In this document: positions 1 to 8,189 of the stretch, one piece after another | Layout of the letters: every line of letters begins with the position of its first letter | How positions within the stretch are numbered: the stretch's first letter is position 1 | Source of the DNA: Nitrososphaerales archaeon | GTDB lineage: Archaea; Thermoproteota; Nitrososphaeria; Nitrososphaerales; Gagatemarchaeaceae | Length of the DNA stretch: 41,233 bases | Assembly: GCA_032906765.1 (NCBI GenBank) | Contig: JAJTZB010000011.1 | Coordinates: 1-41,233 of the forward strand | Direction: 5' to 3' | Made by a program: the position numbers and the translations under genes | The notes under the pieces: model-generated | The model's input: the letters and a program-made list of their open reading frames with translations, nothing else | Databases searched by the model: none | What the model was told of the DNA's origin: nothing

Positions 1-122
1 TCGTCTCTGAAGGGAGGCTCAAGCCCCGCATCTTCCGCGAGCTTCCGCTGAAGTCAGCGAGGCAGGCCCACGAGATTCTCGAATCGAGAAAGGTAGAGGG
101 CAAGATACTGCTGATTCCCTAG
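1..122 (+). CDS. C-terminal end of an MDR-family zinc-type alcohol dehydrogenase / quinone oxidoreductase (partial)
   Basis: The window opens inside this gene; the readable frame starts at base 3 and ends with TAG at 120-122. The last 39 residues have the pattern of the MDR family C-terminus: a charged stretch, then an AHEILESRK-like helix, then GKILLIP. In that family this helix and final strand close the catalytic domain. The family normally has 310-350 residues, so nearly all of this gene lies outside the window. The substrate cannot be inferred. I am fairly sure of the family and unsure of the activity. Confidence 0.72.
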   Translation, partial: VSEGRLKPRIFRELPLKSARQAHEILESRKVEGKILLIP

Positions 123-428
123 CGAGTCGCGCCTCGACGCAGGGGGGGAAGGACTGGCAGTCGGTGATTTGCACCCATATTGCCGGGTGGTAGCCCCGGC
201 GACCGCCGTGGCACGTTGAATCCCAATCCTGGGCAAGATTTGGCTGATTCTGACCAGCACCGCTGCGCCAGTAACCTCAGGATCTAGATGGGTTCGAATC
301 CAGGCGGATTTGATTCCATGGCGTGCCATGGTTCAATATCCTGTTTTCGACCGAGTGCAAGGTCAGGCCCCATCGGACTTGGACTCTTGACCTAGAACTG
401 CTCGGAGTTTGCCGGTAAATTAGTGCTC

Positions 429-447
429 AAATCCGACCCGCGGCATC
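429..447 (+). repeat. 19-bp tRNA 3'-end scar, copy 1 (att-like)
   Basis: These 19 bases are identical to 36721-36739. They read as the 3' side of a tRNA: end of the T loop, T-stem strand CCGAC, acceptor strand CCGCGGC, discriminator A, then TC. No matching 5' half of a tRNA is present. Archaeal tyrosine recombinases commonly duplicate the 3' end of a tRNA gene, so this is probably an attachment-site remnant. Confidence 0.6.
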
Positions 448-502
448 GCACAAATAGGCCAGGTGCAGCAGCAAACTGAGCGCAGATTGAAGGCTAGTAG
501 TT

Positions 503-522
503 CTTGGAAGAATGCTTCCAAG
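503..522. repeat. Perfect 8-bp hairpin
   Basis: CTTGGAAG and CTTCCAAG form a perfect inverted repeat around a 4-base loop. No T-run follows it and no gene is adjacent. It could be an operator or the remnant of an RNA structure. Confidence 0.5.
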
Positions 523-624
523 GCCAATCAGTAATCGATTTCCAAGAGCGGAAATCGTATTGCAGGTCTATATGCTACCAAGACGTGGGAATCCGCGGTC
601 GGCTGGAGAGGGACATTCTTGGGT

Positions 625-682
625 AGAGAAGGGAAGAAGAAAAAGAAAGAGAAAGTTAGAGAGAGAAAAGAAGAGAGGAAGG
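625..682 (+). repeat. Polypurine tract
   Basis: 31 consecutive purines (625-655), then TT, then 25 more purines (658-682). Strand asymmetry this strong can form triplex (H-DNA) structures. It also creates a spurious Lys/Arg-rich reading frame. Confidence 0.6.
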
Positions 683-847
683 CGCGGAGAGGGTCAGGGT
701 CCAGTTAGCCTGAGGATCCGCCGATGGAACGACCGACTTGGCGAGCTTGCTGGTTGGGGTCCAATCGGTCTATCTTGGTTCGGCATCAGGCCAAGTAGAT
801 GGCGCGTCTGGCATCGCCAATCAAGCTGGAAGGGTTCTGATAATAAG

Positions 848-853
848 AAAAAA
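848..853 (-). terminator. Oligo-T terminator of the Lrp-like gene
   Basis: Read on the minus strand this is a run of six T about 10 bases past the stop codon of the gene at 860-1369. T-runs of this kind end archaeal transcription. Confidence 0.5.
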
Positions 854-859
854 CGGAGC

Positions 860-1369
860 CTACGCCCAGATGGGCCGGTAGGCTAACATCGTCTCGCTTG
901 ACCTCACACCTTGCACTTCGGCAATCTTCGAAACGTGGGAGAGAAGCTCGTCTTGGTTCTTCCCGTACACAGTCGCTAGGATGTCGAATTCGCCCGGTAT
1001 GACGAATGCATTGCGGATTTGTGGGTGCTGTTCTAGGGATTGGAGGACCTTCTGCGCGTTCTCGTTGACTTGCAACAGAACTAGTGCAAGAGAGTCAGTT
1101 GCCTGAACGTTCTTGCCGTTTGCAAAGCCTTCGAAAGGCGTGTAGGTTCTTGTCGATGTGACCCCGGTAATGGATCGGACTTTGTTGACCAGATCGTAGA
1201 CCTGCTTTTGGTCTGCGGCCTTCAGCTCGATCGCTAGATTGGCCCTGCCGGTGACTGGCGAGAAGTAGGTGATTCCTTGTGTGCGCCTCAGTTGCTCGGT
1301 TACTTGGCTGAGCATCTTCGGCTGAACAGATGCGATGATGGTTGTTGGATTCATGTTTGCGGTTATCAT
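860..1369 (-). CDS. Lrp/AsnC-type protein with two ligand-binding (RAM) domains and no HTH
   Basis: The 169-residue protein consists of two tandem alpha-beta RAM/ACT-like repeats, at about residues 6-80 and 93-165. In Lrp/AsnC regulators this domain binds amino acids and drives oligomerisation. No DNA-binding helix-turn-helix precedes either repeat, so this is a stand-alone double-RAM protein that may act as an effector sensor or partner of a full regulator. The ATG at 1369 was chosen because a TATA-like box and a perfect palindrome lie just upstream, giving a leader of only a few bases. It is divergent from the ACT-like gene at 1467. Family assignment is good; the ligand is unknown. Confidence 0.82.
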   Translation of the reverse strand: MITANMNPTTIIASVQPKMLSQVTEQLRRTQGITYFSPVTGRANLAIELKAADQKQVYDLVNKVRSITGVTSTRTYTPFEGFANGKNVQATDSLALVLLQVNENAQKVLQSLEQHPQIRNAFVIPGEFDILATVYGKNQDELLSHVSKIAEVQGVRSSETMLAYRPIWA

Positions 1370-1381
1370 TTTATTTCAACT

Positions 1382-1397
1382 TGTCATACCTATGACA
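1382..1397. promoter_or_regulatory. Palindromic operator in a divergent promoter
   Basis: TGTCATA and TATGACA form a perfect inverted repeat around a 2-base centre. It lies between the TATA box and the start of the Lrp-like gene, where a bound repressor would block transcription. Feedback control by an Lrp-family regulator is plausible but unproven. Confidence 0.55.
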
Positions 1398-1406
1398 CTA
1401 TATAAG
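1398..1406. promoter_or_regulatory. Near-symmetrical TATA box shared by divergent genes
   Basis: CTATATAAG reads as a TATA-like box on both strands. It is about 30 bp from the minus-strand start at 1369 and about 60 bp from the plus-strand start at 1467. Confidence 0.5.
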
Positions 1407-1466
1407 GGTATCTGTATTCGATGTTATTCTTATTACATCCGGAAGGGGAGCTGGTGGGCGCGTGGA

Positions 1467-2150
1467 ATGGCAGCCTCACAGTATCGCAGGAATGGGGTGC
1501 CGGTAAGCGAGGCCGTGTCGACCATCATCTCGCGGAACTATGTGGTGCTCGAGTCGCTGAAGCTCAAGATAGTTAACTATCATGGACTCGCAGCCAAGAT
1601 TTCGTCCGAAGTGGAAGAACTGGCTGGGAAGAAAGCGAACGTGGACACAATCGTGGTAGCAATCAAGAGATTCTCCGATGGTTTGGGTGAAGGGCAAATC
1701 GGTGAGGTGTCTGCCAGCTTGAAGGGCTCCAAACTCAATCTCGCGGGAGGTATGGTTGAAATGACGGTCGGGGGGAAGGCTGCACAGACTCATCAGATTC
1801 TGCAAGATGTCTTGAGATTGGAGTCCAAGTTCAGTGGCACGCCTTACGTCTTCCAGCTGCTCAACTCGGTCAAGGTAGTAGCAGAAGAGGAAGATGCGAA
1901 ACTTCTGGAGGAGGCGCTTTGGGGACGTTACGAGACATCGCTCAGAAGGGATGTCGCCACGATCACGATTCGCCTTTCGCCTTCCGTGGAGAAAGTTCCT
2001 GGAATTGCGTCGTTCATCACTGAGCTACTTTACAGGAACGGTGTGAGCATACTCGATGCGTTCTTGAGCTATGAAGACATCGTGTTGGTTGTACAGGAGA
2101 AGTCTGGACCCAAGGCCTATCAGGTCCTTAGTGAAGAGATTTCAGAATAG
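1467..2150 (+). CDS. ACT-domain-like protein of unknown function
   Basis: The protein has 227 residues when started at ATG 1467. Starts further upstream would lie in the divergent promoter. Its N-terminal part (about 1-70) is helical and includes the phrase SRNYVVLESLKL. The C-terminal part (about 155-220) has the beta-alpha-beta pattern of an ACT domain, with GIASFITELLYRNGVSI followed by a strand IVLVVQ. ACT domains bind small ligands such as amino acids. The divergent RAM-domain gene supports a role in amino-acid sensing. No catalytic domain is visible, and I do not recognise a named family. Confidence 0.72.
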   Translation: MAASQYRRNGVPVSEAVSTIISRNYVVLESLKLKIVNYHGLAAKISSEVEELAGKKANVDTIVVAIKRFSDGLGEGQIGEVSASLKGSKLNLAGGMVEMTVGGKAAQTHQILQDVLRLESKFSGTPYVFQLLNSVKVVAEEEDAKLLEEALWGRYETSLRRDVATITIRLSPSVEKVPGIASFITELLYRNGVSILDAFLSYEDIVLVVQEKSGPKAYQVLSEEISE

Positions 2151-2159
2151 ATTTCCATC

Positions 2160-3017
2160 TCAGATTCCGAGGGCCTCTCTGAGACCCTTGTACCTGTTCC
2201 TGATCGTGACCTCGGTCACCCCGGCAGCTTCTGCGACGTCTTTCTGCGTCTTCTCTTCGCCTTCCAATGCACAGGCGACGTAGAGAGCCGAAGCCGCCAG
2301 CCCCATCGGGTCCTTGCCGGCTGAGATCCCCATCGCCTTGGCCCTGAGTAGAATCTCGCGCGCCCTTCTTTGCGTTGTCTCAGACATTTGCGCCCTAGAT
2401 GCGATTCCGGATACGCACCTCGTCGCCTCGGCCACCGGCATTTTGAAATCCATCTCCCTGTGCAGGAGCCTATACGACCTTGCGAGGTCCTTGACCTTGA
2501 CATTGCTCACAGCGGCTACGTCCTTCAGGGTCCTTGGGATCTCGCCATCCCTGCAAGCGGCATAGAGCGACGCCGCCATGATAGACGTGATAGACCTCCC
2601 CCTTACCAAGCTCCTCTCGAGGGCCTTCCTGTAGAAGTAAGCCGCCTTTTCCGTGACGGCCTCTGATACCGCAAGTTTGTCCGCGAATCTCCGCAGCTCG
2701 CTGAATGCCTGTCGGAGGTTCCTGTCAGCAGACTCGTGGACCTGGCTCCTCCGGTCCCATGTCCTCAGCCTCTCGACAGTGGACTTCATGGACCCGGATA
2801 GTGACCTGCCGGACGCGTCTTTGTTGAGGCCCCCTATCACCGTGGCCAACCCCATGTCGTGGACGGCAATCGATGTGGGGGTTCCCGTCCTGCTTCGGTC
2901 GCCCTTTTCGTCGCTCGAGAAAGACCTCCATTCTGGACCCATATCCACAATCTTCTCCTTCACCACCAGTCCGCAATCGCTGCAGTAGAGTTCCGACCCC
3001 GAACCATCAATCACCAT
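2160..3017 (-). CDS. tfb: Transcription initiation factor TFB (copy 1)
   Basis: TFB bridges TBP-bound promoter DNA and RNA polymerase. The 285 residues from the first ATG hold half of the zinc ribbon (YCSDCG, about 11-16), the B-finger GPEWRSF, and two cyclin-like repeats (about 95-185 and 190-280) ending in a helix-turn-helix with VTEVTIRNRYKGL. The other zinc CxxC (CPRC) is encoded in frame just upstream, at 3030-3041, and the frame stays open to a stop at 3105-3107. No ATG, GTG or TTG occurs in that extension, so the true start may be non-standard, for example CTG at 3066-3068. The product closely resembles copy 2 at 32039-33001. The family is certain and the start is not. Confidence 0.93.
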   Translation of the reverse strand: MVIDGSGSELYCSDCGLVVKEKIVDMGPEWRSFSSDEKGDRSRTGTPTSIAVHDMGLATVIGGLNKDASGRSLSGSMKSTVERLRTWDRRSQVHESADRNLRQAFSELRRFADKLAVSEAVTEKAAYFYRKALERSLVRGRSITSIMAASLYAACRDGEIPRTLKDVAAVSNVKVKDLARSYRLLHREMDFKMPVAEATRCVSGIASRAQMSETTQRRAREILLRAKAMGISAGKDPMGLAASALYVACALEGEEKTQKDVAEAAGVTEVTIRNRYKGLREALGI

Positions 3018-3114
3018 TCGGCTCTTCCCGCATCTGGGGCATTTGGCCGAACTCCTCTCTAACTTCAGGAGCCGCGAAAAGTTTGTGCTGTTGGATATTT
3101 GTAATCACGAATCA

Positions 3115-3132
3115 GAAATAACCAGTTATTTC
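3115..3132. promoter_or_regulatory. Perfect palindrome at the predicted TFB1 transcription start
   Basis: GAAATAAC and GTTATTTC form an 8-bp inverted repeat around CA. It lies just downstream of the TFB1 TATA box and should cover the transcription start, a typical repressor site in archaea. Confidence 0.5.
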
Positions 3133-3153
3133 AAATAGTAAATTGCTGCCCCA

Positions 3154-3164
3154 GTATATAAAGG
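3154..3164 (-). promoter_or_regulatory. TATA box of the TFB1 gene
   Basis: On the minus strand it reads CCTTTATATAC. The start of transcription is predicted near 3133, about 65-115 bases before the candidate start codons. Confidence 0.5.
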
Positions 3165-3187
3165 AACGACCCCCTTTTCGGGTCCGG

Positions 3188-4279
3188 CTAGTCCCTGCGA
3201 CTGGCTGTTATCGTGGAGTCCCTCTCGCGCGTCAGTTCGAATATTCTGTTTCTCAGCTGGCGCATGCCGTCGCCGCGCGTCGCTGAGGTTCTCAGCGTGG
3301 AGAATCCCTCAAAGAGACCGTCCGATGCGACCTCGCTGCTCCGATCAGCCACAAGATCCATCTTGTTTAGTATCAGAAGCGTCTTCTTCGGGTCAACTCC
3401 GAGTTCTCCTAGGACTTCCTTGCAACTCCCGAACTTTATCCTGATGCTATCGAGACTTTCGCTAGCGTCGATGACCAGGAGCACGAGGTCAGCGTACGTG
3501 AGCTCCTCCAAAGTCGACTTGAACGACTCGACGAGGTACGTAGGAAGCCTCGAGATGAACCCAACAGTGTCGGATAACATCACCCTTCTCTTCGAACCTG
3601 GAGTTGTTATTGCGCGGGTCGTCGTGGCGAGCGTTGTGAAGAGTTTCGGGGACTCCTCTTTGGTTTCGGATGCCAACCTGTTGAAAAGAGTGGTCTTCCC
3701 ACTGCTGGTGTAGCCTGCAAACGACACTAGCGAGTCGCCCAGTTTCAACCGCTCCTTCCTTTGGACCGTCCTGCTCGACCCGGCGCTGGCTAGCTTGCTC
3801 TTGATCGTCTCCATCCTGCGCTTGAGGGCTCTGAACTTGACATCCACGGCAGACTCACCCAGTCCGGAGAATCCCGCCCGCTCGCCCCTCACGGAGTAGC
3901 GCACAGCGTCTCTTGCGCGAGGCATTTCGTAGCGCAGCTCAGCGAGCTGGACCTGAAGCTTGGCCTCCGTTGTGACGGCGCGCAGGGCGAAGATGTTGAG
4001 GATCAGCCTTTCGCGGTCGATCACCTCGACGTGTGTCACTTTGGCGAGGTTGTTTGCCTGGGACGAGGTGAGACTCTCGTCTATGATTAAGGTGTCAGAG
4101 TCGTTGCCACTGACCAGCTCGAGGAGCTCCTCTGCCTTCCCGACCCCGACCCCATAGGCTGACTTGATTACTTGCTTCTGCGTGACCACCGCTGCAACGG
4201 AATAGCCAGCGGCCTTCGCCAGTTCCTCGATCTCTCTCTTCGCGAACTCATCGGCGTAGGTGACTATTGTCGCCTTCAT
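3188..4279 (-). CDS. hflX: Ribosome-associated GTPase HflX
   Basis: HflX is a GTPase that binds the large ribosomal subunit and can rescue or split stalled ribosomes. The 363-residue protein has the HflX N-terminal domain (about 1-180, with GVGVGKAEEL near 43-52) followed by a TRAFAC G domain. G1 is GYTSSGKTT (189-197), G3 is DTVGF (237-241) and G4 is NKMD (305-308). Length and order fit archaeal HflX. The ATG at 4279 gives the family's usual N-terminal strand. The gene reads toward TFB1 on the same strand, with TFB1's own promoter between them. Confidence 0.92.
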   Translation of the reverse strand: MKATIVTYADEFAKREIEELAKAAGYSVAAVVTQKQVIKSAYGVGVGKAEELLELVSGNDSDTLIIDESLTSSQANNLAKVTHVEVIDRERLILNIFALRAVTTEAKLQVQLAELRYEMPRARDAVRYSVRGERAGFSGLGESAVDVKFRALKRRMETIKSKLASAGSSRTVQRKERLKLGDSLVSFAGYTSSGKTTLFNRLASETKEESPKLFTTLATTTRAITTPGSKRRVMLSDTVGFISRLPTYLVESFKSTLEELTYADLVLLVIDASESLDSIRIKFGSCKEVLGELGVDPKKTLLILNKMDLVADRSSEVASDGLFEGFSTLRTSATRGDGMRQLRNRIFELTRERDSTITASRRD

Positions 4280-4493
4280 GAATTAGTCAACCTTCTTCTG
4301 GAATCTGAGGCAATACGGAAGCTTGGAAACGCGTTCTCCGAGCGCCTTTCGCGCCTACCCGAAACCCAAGCCGTGCGAATTGATTGTCTTGACATAGTTC
4401 GGGCTGTATCTGATTCACGGTAGTTTCCGTTTCTTGGCCCTAATAAGGGCGCGTCCAAACCATATTAATGGGGCTTCGCAAGTTTTCACCACA

Positions 4494-4901
4494 TTGGATT
4501 CAAACAAAGGCTCACGTGACGCGAAGCTCACGGAGATCATCGTCTCGTTCAACGAGTCGTGGATGAAGTACTGGGAAGCCTATGTCAGACTGCAGGATCA
4601 GCTCTATGAGAGCATGCGGGCGGCAAGGGAGGTCTCTTGGCTTGCCGCAACGGACGATAAGAAGCTCAGCGAGATCAATCAGGTGCAACGCGAGCTCTTT
4701 GCCGGAATGCCGCGCAGGTTGGACTATGTCCCGCTCGGGCAGATAATGCGAGACCTGGAAAGTGCGCCCAGCAAGATTGCAGAGCTCGACGCGGCCCTCA
4801 CCTCGGAGGAAGAGGACTGTAAGAGGTTGGAGGAAGCGATAGCCATTCTGAAGGAGAAGGTCGAGGTGATGAAAGAGGCGATGCGCTCCCTTGGCCGCTG
4901 A
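4494..4901 (+). CDS. Small coiled-coil protein of unknown function
   Basis: A highly charged, helix-rich protein of 135 residues, with heptad-like coiled-coil segments at the C-terminus (about 90-130, rich in Glu and Lys). The TTG at 4494 is preferred because a TATA-like box (CCATATTAAT, 4460-4469) sits about 26 bp upstream, predicting a leaderless start; earlier in-frame starts precede that box. ATG 4563 is an alternative. The protein contains no Cys. I recognise no family. It is divergent from hflX. Confidence 0.6.
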   Translation: MDSNKGSRDAKLTEIIVSFNESWMKYWEAYVRLQDQLYESMRAAREVSWLAATDDKKLSEINQVQRELFAGMPRRLDYVPLGQIMRDLESAPSKIAELDAALTSEEEDCKRLEEAIAILKEKVEVMKEAMRSLGR

Positions 4902-5256
4902 GCGTTTGCATGACGGCAGGTGAGCTGACTGGCTCGTGAGAAGAGCGGCCAGGGCCTGCCAAATTGGTAGTAGACCACGCCGATTGCGATTACCACTCAG
5001 TAGGCGGCTTCGGGTTCGGTTTTCCAAAGGAGTCGTTCCGACGCCTTGCTAGATTTGGGGAGGTGGTATTACATGTCGGGTAATAATCGGAGCTGTTACG
5101 TGTAGATGCTCATTGAGCGGGAGGGTGAGAAAGTGGAATGAGAATGTCGCTAGGGATTTCCGAATCGTGGTTCCTGCTTGTCCGCGGTGGCTTGGTTCCT
5201 AGAGGTGGAGCTTTTCACCGATGATGAAGGTTAGGGGCGGAGTCCATGGGCACTCA
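4902..5256. other. Intergenic stretch without a recognisable gene
   Basis: It lies between two convergent genes. I see no ORF with coding character, no tRNA and no strong repeat. Confidence 0.5.
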
Positions 5257-6546
5257 TTACAAGCCACTATCCTCGAAATCCCAAAACCTCCCGGCGTGCG
5301 CCTTTGCCCCGAACCCGTTGAGGCACCCTCTAGCTTCCAGCCTCCTAACCAATTGTGCGGAGAATACTGGTGCTCCCGTCGCCCCGGGAGAATTGAAGTT
5401 GAGGACGTGCATGAAAGCTTCCCCCTCGACAATGAGCGCTTCCGGAACGAACCCCTCATCCCCCACCAGCGAGCTTCTCACACCCGCCAGGCCGCGCCGG
5501 ATGAGCATCACCTTGTCCATCGTAGGTATCAGCGCCCTCACCCTGCTGCACATCGCGGCCTTGGAGAGCGAGCTCCTCCATTCATCCGAGACCATGGAGA
5601 GGAATGCCCTATCGCTGAACAACCTCAACTTGGGCACTATTGGTCTCTCGACGACCATCCCGAGGAGTTCGCGGAGCCCCCCTATGCCCCTGTACGTGTC
5701 GGGCCCTGCCACGAGGACCGCATTAGGCCCAACCTCCCTCCTCCCATCAGCACGGATTATGAAGTGCGGGTCGAGAAAGTTGAACTCGGCGTGCCTAGCC
5801 ACAGAGTAGATGTTCCTGTTCACCCTCGGCGCCCGTGCCTCGTCCACAACCCAGTACTCCCCCCTGAAATGCAGATTGGCGTACTGTCGGGCCAGTCCCA
5901 TCGAGTGCGCCAAGTCCAGCGACCCCCCACCGGCTGCATTGATCATCAGCGAGCAATCCAGCCTCCGCCCGTCGCTGAACCGCAGGGTCGGCCCTCGCCG
6001 CCCCCCCTCCACCCCATCGACCTCAGCCCAGGGGAGGAACCTGACACCGTTGGCCTCCGCCAGGCGCCAGACAGCGGTCGTGAGCGCTGCGAAGTCGGTC
6101 GAGGCGTCAGTCTTGGAAAAGAAAGCGCCGCGGCAGCTTACCTCTGGCTCGATCTTCCTGACTCCGCCGGCATCGAGCAGCTCGTACTCCTCTTCTCCCA
6201 TACCGTTATCCGCGGCCCACCCCGCGTAGCGTTCCAGGGTCCTGACCTGTTCTTCCTCCGTGGCCACCATTAGGGTGCCCACTTCCTTCCATGGCAGGCC
6301 GAACTCCGAAGCCAGCTTCATCCACATCCGATACGACCTCCCAGCTGAGATTGCGAACATCCTCTTCCGTTGAGGGTCCAGGTAGTATGGCCTGTGTGCC
6401 ACTCCCGTGTTCCTGAGAGTGGTGTGCAACGCGGGCCCGCTGTCCTTATCCACGATGACTATGGAGCAGTCGTAGAGCCCGCTGAGCCAGTAAGCGGTCG
6501 TCACTCCGAGCACCCCGCCCCCTACGACAGCAATGTCACATTCCAA
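5257..6546 (-). CDS. lhgO: FAD-dependent oxidoreductase, L-2-hydroxyglutarate oxidase-like
   Basis: A 429-residue member of the DAO-type FAD oxidoreductases. The N-terminus holds the dinucleotide-binding VVGGGVLGV turn (7-15), and an Asp follows the second strand. The C-terminal FNSPGATGAP signature and the RRGLAGVRSSL phrase resemble LhgO, which oxidises L-2-hydroxyglutarate to 2-oxoglutarate. It has no signal peptide and is probably cytoplasmic or peripheral to the membrane. The gene is a single minus-strand unit with a weak TATA-like sequence near 6586. Family is well supported; the exact substrate could be another 2-hydroxy acid. Confidence 0.85.
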   Translation of the reverse strand: MECDIAVVGGGVLGVTTAYWLSGLYDCSIVIVDKDSGPALHTTLRNTGVAHRPYYLDPQRKRMFAISAGRSYRMWMKLASEFGLPWKEVGTLMVATEEEQVRTLERYAGWAADNGMGEEEYELLDAGGVRKIEPEVSCRGAFFSKTDASTDFAALTTAVWRLAEANGVRFLPWAEVDGVEGGRRGPTLRFSDGRRLDCSLMINAAGGGSLDLAHSMGLARQYANLHFRGEYWVVDEARAPRVNRNIYSVARHAEFNFLDPHFIIRADGRREVGPNAVLVAGPDTYRGIGGLRELLGMVVERPIVPKLRLFSDRAFLSMVSDEWRSSLSKAAMCSRVRALIPTMDKVMLIRRGLAGVRSSLVGDEGFVPEALIVEGEAFMHVLNFNSPGATGAPVFSAQLVRRLEARGCLNGFGAKAHAGRFWDFEDSGL

Positions 6547-6755
6547 GCAGGCCAGCCCTTCCCCCGCTTGTTCTGAGACACACCTTATTCAAGGTCATCA
6601 AGTCATACCGGTTTTGAAAGCCTGCCGACTGAACTTAGGCTAGTTGGTCGCTCTAGACCCTATTCCACGCGTCTGCTCGGCATCGCGTATACCTCCGTCA
6701 CAGAACGATGCCACGATAAGCGTAAGCTGTGCAGACGTTGTCACTCGGACAATCA

Positions 6756-6899
6756 CTAGGTCAGCTGTCTCTGCAAAAAGTGTGGTGGCACACTATATGG
6801 AATGTGTGACTTGGCCATGGCCCAGGTCACAAAGGTCACCCATCCTCCTCCGACTAGGAAGACGAGAGCCAGTCGCAGAAGAAGGGTGCTTGGGGTCAA
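6756..6899 (-). CDS. Possible small single-span membrane protein
   Basis: A 47-residue frame starting with TTG, 18 bases downstream of the moeB stop codon and on the same strand. Residues about 5-26 form one hydrophobic helix (LVFLVGGGWVTFVTWAM region), followed by a short polar tail. It could be co-transcribed with moeB. There is no homology I recognise and the length is near chance level, so support is weak. Confidence 0.25.
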   Translation of the reverse strand: MTPSTLLLRLALVFLVGGGWVTFVTWAMAKSHIPYSVPPHFLQRQLT

Positions 6900-6917
6900 A
6901 AGGAGGTCGTTCTGGCC

Positions 6918-8087
6918 TCAGTATCTGAGCATCTTCGGGTCGACCTGCTCCGCCCACGCCTTGATTCCCCCGTACAGGTTCCTCGTCTTTGCGTAGCCCG
7001 CCTTCTTCAGAAACTGGACGGCGTACGAGCTCCTGATCCCGGTATGACAGTACACCACGATCGTCTCGTTCTTGTCTAGTTCCTTCGTCCTGAGCGGGAG
7101 CTGCCCCAGTGGGACGAGCTTGGCGCCTTCGATGTGGCACAGCTGATATTCGTAGGGTTCCCTCACGTCCAGCAGCAGCGGCTTCTCACCCCTGTCGATT
7201 GAGCTCTTGAGACCAATCGGGGTAATCTCACCGTTATCCTCCACAGCCTTCCTCTTCACTCCACAGAACTCCTCGTAATCAATCAGCTTCGTAATCCTTG
7301 GCTTGGTTCCGCAGACAAGGCACTCGGGATTCTTCTTGATCTTCAACTCGTTGAATGATGTATCCATGCTGTCGAACAAGAGCAGCCTCCCGGATAGCGA
7401 GGCTCCCTTCCCGAGCAGTATGTTGATTGCTTGGTTTGCCTGGACGGCGCCTACGATGCCCGTGAGCACGCCCAGCACCCCTGCTTCTGCGCACGACTGG
7501 ACCGACTCCGGTGGAGGGGGCTCGGGGTAGAGGCACCTGTAGCAGGGCCCAGCCTCGGTCGAGAAGACGGAGACCTGCCCGTCGAACCTGAAGACACTGG
7601 CGTACACGTCTGGCTTCCCCAACAGGACGCAGGCGTCGTTGATCAAGTACCTGCTCGGGAAGTTGTCGGTGGCGTCAATCACAACGTCATAGGGGCCGAG
7701 AATCTTCAGCGCGTTCGAGGAATCGAGCCTCTCCCGATGGACTTGGACGTCGACGTTCGGGTTGATTGAGAGTAGACGAGACCGCAGTAGCTCCGCCTTG
7801 GGCCGACCCACGTCGGCCTCGGAGAAGAGGAACTGCCTGTGGAGGTTGGACAGTTCGACGACGTCGTTGTCGACAATGCCTATCCTTCCCACACCCGCCG
7901 CTGAGAGGTAGACGGTAGCCGGGATTCCCAGTCCGCCTGCACCGACAACAACTACTGACGAAGCCTTGAGCTTGCGCTGACCGTCCATTCCCACCTCGGG
8001 CATGACTATGTGCCTGCTGTACCTCGCCTTCTCGTCGTCGGAGAGTTCCGGCAAGGTCATCGGCAAAGGCGTGTCGTGGTTCGGCAT
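6918..8087 (-). CDS. moeB: E1-like adenylyltransferase fused to a rhodanese domain (MoeB/MoeZ/ThiF family)
   Basis: These enzymes adenylate the C-terminal glycine of ubiquitin-like sulfur carriers (MoaD, ThiS, SAMP) and prepare them for thiocarboxylation. The protein has 389 residues. The E1-like domain has GAGGLG (about 50-55), DNDVVELSNLHRQ and DATDNF, and zinc-binding Cys pairs in CYRC and CLVC. The C-terminal rhodanese domain (about 285-385) has the active-site loop YCHTGIRS. ATG 8087 is chosen over the adjacent upstream GTG. It is divergent from the ABC exporter genes. It likely serves molybdopterin or thiamine synthesis, or tRNA thiolation. Confidence 0.93.
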   Translation of the reverse strand: MPNHDTPLPMTLPELSDDEKARYSRHIVMPEVGMDGQRKLKASSVVVVGAGGLGIPATVYLSAAGVGRIGIVDNDVVELSNLHRQFLFSEADVGRPKAELLRSRLLSINPNVDVQVHRERLDSSNALKILGPYDVVIDATDNFPSRYLINDACVLLGKPDVYASVFRFDGQVSVFSTEAGPCYRCLYPEPPPPESVQSCAEAGVLGVLTGIVGAVQANQAINILLGKGASLSGRLLLFDSMDTSFNELKIKKNPECLVCGTKPRITKLIDYEEFCGVKRKAVEDNGEITPIGLKSSIDRGEKPLLLDVREPYEYQLCHIEGAKLVPLGQLPLRTKELDKNETIVVYCHTGIRSSYAVQFLKKAGYAKTRNLYGGIKAWAEQVDPKMLRY

Positions 8088-8189
8088 CACGTGTCCAATC
8101 CGTGGAAGAGTCGGCGAGCCGTTTCCTGCTTAAGAACGGTTCGGTCGTAAGGTTCATGTAGCGACGAGAAGGGCGAGTTCTGAACACTG

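Larger units (their letters stand above)
123..859. other. Gene-poor stretch with tRNA scar, hairpin and purine tract
   Basis: I find no convincing protein gene here; the open frame at 512-886 is driven by a Lys/Arg-rich purine tract and overlaps the end of the next gene. The stretch holds a tRNA-like T-arm remnant near 290-302, a 19-bp tRNA 3' scar at 429-447, a perfect hairpin at 503-522 and a long polypurine run at 625-682. It looks like a decayed integration region. Confidence 0.5.

Noticed and set aside
150-320. Possible tRNA around GGTTCGAATCC at 291-301
   Set aside because: The T stem does not pair fully and no acceptor 5' strand or anticodon arm could be found; at most a remnant.
512-886. 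124-codon plus-strand frame, Lys/Arg-rich
   Set aside because: Generated by the polypurine tract and overlapping the end of the real gene on the other strand; no domain pattern.
5221-6273. 350-codon plus-strand frame opposite the LhgO-like gene
   Set aside because: Pro/Arg-rich mirror of a strongly supported FAD oxidoreductase gene.
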